Source: Bacteroidaceae bacterium
GTDB lineage: Bacteria > Bacteroidota > Bacteroidia > Bacteroidales > Bacteroidaceae
Reading direction: 5' to 3'
Length of the DNA stretch: 44,763 nucleotides
NCBI GenBank assembly: GCA_024398755.1
Contig: JAKSIQ010000012.1
Location: 1-44,763, forward strand
Position numbers and translations under genes: made by a program. This document shows, piece by piece, positions 40,528 through 44,763 of the stretch. Below the pieces are notes generated by a model that was given only the letters and a program-made list of their open reading frames with translations, did no database searches and was not told where the DNA came from. Positions within the stretch are counted from its first letter, which is position 1; each line of letters opens with the position of its first letter.

Positions 40528-42000
40528 ATGGAAAACATCAGGACGAGCGTTTTGATGGCAGTCGCCATGTTGCTGGCTGCCGCATGTGACAAAGATGACA
40601 AAATGGGCGTACCAGCCCCGGTTCCAACTCCAACTCCTCAGCCGATTACCGGTACTGCACCGGTCAGCACTGAAGCCGGCATTGAGGGAAATCAGGTAAA
40701 ATGGGTGCAGTTGTGGGAAAACGGCCCCAAGTTTGCCGAAATGAACGTAGGTGCTGACAGCGCCGCCAGTTATGGCGATTTCTTTGCCTGGGGCGAAACT
40801 GAACCGTACTACCAGCAGGGCGATGCCCGCAAGGAATCGCCCTCATGGCAGGCCGGCAAGTCATCAGGTTATGCATGGGGTTCGTACAGATACTGCAAGG
40901 GAACTGAAAAGACCTTTACCAAGTACTGCAACAGCGTCAACAGCGGAAATGGCGGATATTCAGACAAGAACACTGTCCTTGATTTTTCCGACGATGCCGC
41001 ATACGTGTGCTGGGGTTCAAACTGGCGTATGCCGGATGCCAATGAAATGAAAGCGCTTGTCGATACAAATTATACAGACGGCGGAACCTGGATTGAAGAT
41101 TATCATGAATCGGGCGTTGCGGGCATGCTGTTCAAAGGGAAGCCCGGAACAAGATTCGAAAACAATGCCGTTTTCCTTCCGGCTGAAGGATACCGCACCG
41201 ATAAGGGCCTGACAAATAAAGATAAGGGTATCTATTGGACCGGTTCGCTCAGAAACGAAACCGCCATTGCGGCATGGCAGGTCAATTTTACTTCGGAAAA
41301 GTGCAATTCGGGCTATTTTCCACGTTATTCAGGCTTGTCAGTCAGACCTGTCCTGAATCAGATGATTTCCGGTACCTGTTCAATCAGGCCTGAAGCCGGA
41401 GTGACCGGACACAGGGCCGGTTGGGTACAGTTGTGGGAGAACGGTCCCAGATTCGCTCTCATGAATGTCGGTGCCGACAGCGTAGCCGGCTACGGCGACT
41501 ATTTTGCCTTTGGCGAAACCGAACCGTACTACCAGCCGGGCAATGCGCAGGCTGAATCGGCATCATGGAAAAGCGGCAAGGAGGCCGGCTATGCATGGGG
41601 CTCATACCCGGAGCCGTATCCGGAGACCGACATAGCCAATGCCCTGTGGGGTGAAAACTGGCGTATGCCGTCAAGCCTGGAATTCGACACCCTCCTCAAT
41701 ACTGACTACACGGATGGCGGAACCTGGATCGAAAATTACAAAGGAACCGGCGTTAACGGATATATTTTCAAAGGCACAGCCGGAACTGAGTATGCCGACA
41801 ATGAACTGTTCTTTCCAGCCGCTTCAATGCGTCAGGGATTATATTTGAACAGTCTTGGCGGTTGCGGTTTCTACTGGTCAGGTACAGTCCGCGCCCAAAA
41901 CGACAATTATGCCTATTACATGAACTTCAACAGGGACTATTCGGAAACGGATTATCACGACCGCTGTCTTGGCCGTGCAGTCCGTCCCGTCTTGAAGTAG
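40528..42000 (+). CDS. Surface lipoprotein with two tandem FISUMP-like domains
   Basis: The 490-residue protein has a lipoprotein signal peptide (lipobox LLAAAC, Cys19) and a Pro/Thr-rich linker (PAPVPTPTPQP). Two homologous domains follow, beginning at residues 42 and 282, exactly 720 bp apart: each has WVQLWENGP, MNVGADS, FGETEPYYQ or WGETEPYYQ, a YAWGSY box, WGxNWRMP, a TDYTDGGTWIE-type segment and a final RPVL. This resembles the 'Fibrobacter succinogenes major paralogous' (C-type-lectin-like) domain common on Bacteroidales surface proteins. Function is unknown; carbohydrate or peptide binding is a guess. I start at ATG 40528, because the longer frame from 40453 lies within purL. It may depend on readthrough from purL. 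Confidence 0.82.
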   Translation: MENIRTSVLMAVAMLLAAACDKDDKMGVPAPVPTPTPQPITGTAPVSTEAGIEGNQVKWVQLWENGPKFAEMNVGADSAASYGDFFAWGETEPYYQQGDARKESPSWQAGKSSGYAWGSYRYCKGTEKTFTKYCNSVNSGNGGYSDKNTVLDFSDDAAYVCWGSNWRMPDANEMKALVDTNYTDGGTWIEDYHESGVAGMLFKGKPGTRFENNAVFLPAEGYRTDKGLTNKDKGIYWTGSLRNETAIAAWQVNFTSEKCNSGYFPRYSGLSVRPVLNQMISGTCSIRPEAGVTGHRAGWVQLWENGPRFALMNVGADSVAGYGDYFAFGETEPYYQPGNAQAESASWKSGKEAGYAWGSYPEPYPETDIANALWGENWRMPSSLEFDTLLNTDYTDGGTWIENYKGTGVNGYIFKGTAGTEYADNELFFPAASMRQGLYLNSLGGCGFYWSGTVRAQNDNYAYYMNFNRDYSETDYHDRCLGRAVRPVLK

Positions 42001-42009
42001 GTGTGCAGA

Positions 42010-43518
42010 TTATTTCCTGAAGTCTGAGATGTCGTATTTGACGGGAGCCGATTCGCAGTCAAGACGGTTCAAAGCGGTGACTACGAAGTAACCGTCACCG
42101 TCAAGGGTCTCAGGCGGAAGTTCCATGAAGGTTTCACGGGTTATTGCCACAATGTGACCGGGGTCCTCAATGTCGATGTCCTGACCTGGCATGAAACGGT
42201 ATACGACATACTGGCGTGCCTTTTCGAGTTCCCTTTCCTTCCTATTCTTTGGAGCAGTCCAGAACAGGACGGGGCCGCGGCGGGTATTCACAATCATTAC
42301 TTTACGCACTTTGCCAGGTGTCTGTTTGGGCATACCGGGTGAAAGGGGTTGTAAGGCGGGCGTGTTGTGATATTCGTTGGCAAGAACTGTGAGATAGTCA
42401 TTCGGATTGTTGACAACCGATTTTGCCGGCCAGAAACAATTGCCTTGCAGTCCGGGAAGGACACGCTCCAGACTGAGCTTGTGGCGCTGCTGGTTGCGGC
42501 TTGAATTGTTCGGGTCCTTGCCGGTAACGGTGCGTTCAACATCCTGTCCTACATACATCGGACAATTGCCGCTGTGGTCTGACCACCAGCGTGCAAGAAT
42601 GGCGTAGTCGGCAGCTTTAGTGCCTGTGTTCCAGTAAATCTGCGGAATGCAGTAATCCATCCATTCCTGTTCTATCCAATACATGACATCGGCATAAAGA
42701 CCACTGTAGTTCTCAAGCCCCGATGTCTTGCTGCCGTCAGGGTACTCGTCGCTCTGGTTGCGGTATATGCCGAATGGTGATATTCCGAATTTGACCCATG
42801 GTTTCAAATCCTTGACAGTGTGGTATAACTGCTCTACGAACAGGTTGACGTTGTCGCGGCGCCAGTCATCCTTGTCTGTGAAACCGCGTGGGTCATTCAG
42901 GAACGACGCATCGTCCATGAACTTCAGATCACCGTCGGGGTAGGGGTAGAAATAGTCGTCAATATGGAAACCGTCAATGTCATAGCGTTGTACGATATCG
43001 GCCGCTACCTTACAAATATAATCGCGGTTCTCCTTGAGCGCCGGATCGAACAGCGCAAGGCTGCCGTATTCAATAATGCGCTCCGGGTGGAGTGTCATCT
43101 GGTGATTGTCGGCGAATACCGTAGTGGAGGCTGTCTTTGCTCTGAACGGATTTATCCAGGCGTGAAGCTCCATTCCGCGCAGGTGACATTGCTCTATCAT
43201 GAACTGAAGTGGGTCCCAGTCTTCGTCGGGCGCCTGTCCCTGAACACCAGTCAGGAAGGCACTCCACGGCTCCAGGTCTGACTTGTACAGGGCGTCGCCT
43301 TCGACCCTTACCTGAAAAAGTATGGCATTGATGCCGGCCGATGAGAGACTCTCCAGCTCATAGATGAGCTCGCTCTTCAAGTCGGCGGTGGGTATCCCCT
43401 CGAACTGATGGTTGACAGCCTGAATCCATGCACCGCGGAATTCGCGTTTGGGATTGGCGGCCGTGCATATCCCCCATGTAAGGCACACCGCCAGGACTGA
43501 CAGTATGAACCTTTTCAT
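42010..43518 (-). CDS. Exported GHL10 family glycoside hydrolase (DigH-like)
   Basis: The 502-residue protein has a signal peptide (MKRFILSVLAVCLTWGICTAA, cleavage before NPKREF). The catalytic domain is the glycosyl hydrolase-like 10 family: KREFRGAWIQAVNH, INAILFQVRVEGDALYKS, GMELHAWINPFRA, YDIDGFHIDDYFYPYP with the conserved DD pair, and VKFGISPFGIYRN. E. coli DigH (YddW) of this group cleaves peptidoglycan strands that have lost their peptides, so a role in cell-wall turnover is likely. A C-terminal beta domain (about 395-502) resembles fibronectin type III. It overlaps the aminotransferase stop by 1 bp (TAATG at 43516-43520), so it is the second gene of a two-gene operon. Confidence 0.88.
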   Translation of the reverse strand: MKRFILSVLAVCLTWGICTAANPKREFRGAWIQAVNHQFEGIPTADLKSELIYELESLSSAGINAILFQVRVEGDALYKSDLEPWSAFLTGVQGQAPDEDWDPLQFMIEQCHLRGMELHAWINPFRAKTASTTVFADNHQMTLHPERIIEYGSLALFDPALKENRDYICKVAADIVQRYDIDGFHIDDYFYPYPDGDLKFMDDASFLNDPRGFTDKDDWRRDNVNLFVEQLYHTVKDLKPWVKFGISPFGIYRNQSDEYPDGSKTSGLENYSGLYADVMYWIEQEWMDYCIPQIYWNTGTKAADYAILARWWSDHSGNCPMYVGQDVERTVTGKDPNNSSRNQQRHKLSLERVLPGLQGNCFWPAKSVVNNPNDYLTVLANEYHNTPALQPLSPGMPKQTPGKVRKVMIVNTRRGPVLFWTAPKNRKERELEKARQYVVYRFMPGQDIDIEDPGHIVAITRETFMELPPETLDGDGYFVVTALNRLDCESAPVKYDISDFRK

Positions 43519-44720
43519 TACTTGTCCTTTGGCAGTGAATTATATTCTTCGAGAGCCTGGCCAAGCAGTGACAGTGCCTCCTTGAGTTCCTTGATTTCAA
43601 GAACGTAGGCCATACGCACCTGGTCGCGGCCCATGTTCGGGTCAGAGTAGAATCCGGTTCCCGGAGCCAGCATGATTGTCTTGTTGTTGCGGCGGAAATC
43701 GGTCAGACACCACTTGCAGAACTTTTCGCAGTCGTCAATGGGCAGTTTCACGGTCGTGTAGAAAGCACCCATGGGAATGGGCGAATACACTCCCGGTATC
43801 TTGTTAAGTCCGTCAATCAGGCACTTGCGGCGGTTAATGAATTCCTCGTAGGTGTTGGCCATGTAATCCCTGGGGGCCGATACCGATGCCTCGGCAATGA
43901 TCTGGCCTATGAGGGGCGGGCTGAGACGTGCCTGGCAGAATTTCATCACGGCGTCACGCACCTGGTTGTTCTTGGTGGCCAGTGCGCCTATTCTGATTCC
44001 GCATTCCGAATATCTTTTCGATACCGAGTCAATGAGAATCACGTTCTGCTCAATGCCTTCAAGATGGCAGGCCGATATGTACGGCGAACCAGTGTATATG
44101 AATTCGCGATAGACCTCGTCGGAGAACAGGAACAGGTCATACTTCTTTACAAGGTCACGCAACTGGAGCATCTCCTTGCGTGTGTACAGGTAGCCGGTAG
44201 GGTTGTTCGGGTTACAGATAAGAATACCCTTGGTCTTTTCCGTTATCAGTTCCTCAAACTTTTCCACGGGCGGAAGTGCAAAGCCGTCCTCGATGGTGGA
44301 AACAATGGGCTTGATCACAGCACCTGCCGATACGGCAAAAGCCATATAGTTTGCGTATGCAGGTTCCGGAACAATGATTTCGTCACCCGGATTCAGACAT
44401 GTCATGAAAGCGAACAGCACAGCCTCACTGCCGCCGCATGTGACAATTATGTCATCGGGGTCAAACTTTATCTGATACTGGGCATAGTAGTCGCACAGCC
44501 TCTTCCTCAGGCTCAGGAAACCCTGGCTGGGGGAATATTCAAGCACCTTGCGGTCAATGTTGCGCGCCGCTTCCAGTCCAATCTCCGGTGAGGGCAGGTC
44601 TGGCTGCCCGATGTTCAGGTGGTAAACGTGTACCCCTTCGGACTCGATTTTCTGTGCGATGCCCGACAGTTTGCGTATAGGCGAACTGGGCATTATCTCG
44701 GCGCGGTTGGAAATTTTCAT
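43518..44720 (-). CDS. Class I/II pyridoxal-phosphate aminotransferase (aspartate aminotransferase-like)
   Basis: The 400-residue protein is a fold-type I aminotransferase: LNIGQPDLPSP near the start, YSPSQGFLSLRKRL, CGGSEAVLFAF, NPNNPTGY (170-177), DEVYREF with the PLP Asp201, and DSVSKRYSECGIRIG with Schiff-base Lys235. Such genes are usually annotated as aspartate aminotransferase in Bacteroidales; substrate range could also include aromatic or alanine-type amino acids. A -7 element lies at 44747-44754, giving a leader of about 22 nt. It is followed by the GHL10 gene with a 1-bp overlap. Confidence 0.93.
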   Translation of the reverse strand: MKISNRAEIMPSSPIRKLSGIAQKIESEGVHVYHLNIGQPDLPSPEIGLEAARNIDRKVLEYSPSQGFLSLRKRLCDYYAQYQIKFDPDDIIVTCGGSEAVLFAFMTCLNPGDEIIVPEPAYANYMAFAVSAGAVIKPIVSTIEDGFALPPVEKFEELITEKTKGILICNPNNPTGYLYTRKEMLQLRDLVKKYDLFLFSDEVYREFIYTGSPYISACHLEGIEQNVILIDSVSKRYSECGIRIGALATKNNQVRDAVMKFCQARLSPPLIGQIIAEASVSAPRDYMANTYEEFINRRKCLIDGLNKIPGVYSPIPMGAFYTTVKLPIDDCEKFCKWCLTDFRRNNKTIMLAPGTGFYSDPNMGRDQVRMAYVLEIKELKEALSLLGQALEEYNSLPKDK

Positions 44721-44746
44721 CGTTTCACAAAATATTATTCAGCCCG

Positions 44747-44754
44747 CAAAGATA
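44747..44754 (-). promoter_or_regulatory. -7 element of the aminotransferase operon
   Basis: The minus strand reads TATCTTTG followed by CGGGC, an exact match to the Bacteroidales consensus. The -33 element would lie beyond the right edge. Confidence 0.6.
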
Positions 44755-44763
44755 ACCAATAAG

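Noticed and set aside
1-44763. CRISPR arrays, tRNA or rRNA genes, transposases, phage or conjugation genes
   Set aside because: Looked for regular direct repeats, tRNA-like cloverleafs and transposase or integrase motifs on both strands while reading; none was recognised. A dedicated search was not possible.

Overview
The window reads as chromosomal DNA of an anaerobic gut-type member of the Bacteroidales (Bacteroidaceae/Prevotellaceae-like). Reasons: promoters have the Bacteroidales -7 form TAnnTTTG instead of a TATAAT box; ribosome binding sites are weak; pyruvate:ferredoxin oxidoreductase is a single long NifJ chain; DAHP synthase is fused to chorismate mutase; and a surface lipoprotein is built of FISUMP-like repeats. 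About 30 genes are tightly packed. I see no tRNA, rRNA, CRISPR array, insertion sequence or phage gene, so this is mostly core genome with some accessory material.

Layout. 1-880: a GNAT acetyltransferase with a zinc-ribbon tail, cut by the left edge. 1022-5488: threonine operon thrA-thrC plus a free-standing methionine-synthase activation-domain protein; no homoserine kinase gene lies between thrA and thrC. 5497-6036: secreted DUF3237 protein. 6100-8196: FecCD-type permease and a 10-TM metal exporter-like protein. 8200-13177: an excellent sigma-54 (RpoN) promoter followed by a TolC/HlyD/ABC-2/ABC-2 efflux operon with no ATPase gene. 13162-19559 (minus strand): recJ-recQ-DAHP synthase/chorismate mutase-SGNH hydrolase-FecB-like lipoprotein, with ATGA overlaps or very short gaps. 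19660-21904 (minus): a two-domain Rid/chorismatase-like protein, a low-molecular-weight tyrosine phosphatase, and a shortened sugar-nucleotide epimerase homologue lacking its catalytic Tyr/Lys.

22208-31740: a central-metabolism block: glutamate dehydrogenase, a protein joining two receiver (response-regulator) domains to the ATP-grasp half of PEP synthase/PPDK, a CstA-type (pyruvate/peptide) transporter, and NifJ. The receiver-PPDK protein next to a CstA carrier and NifJ is the most unusual arrangement here and suggests a pyruvate-linked signalling or control unit (inference). 31803-32542: a decayed locus, with a retained promoter, a 32-codon remnant and an internally deleted GPH-family sugar symporter. 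32549-36717 (minus): uvrA and a YihY/BrkB membrane protein. 36801-42000: purL and a tandem-repeat lipoprotein. 42010-44720 (minus): an aminotransferase and a GHL10 (DigH-like) glycoside hydrolase.

All functional calls come from reading motifs in the translated sequence; no database search was run. Promoter and terminator calls are pattern matches.
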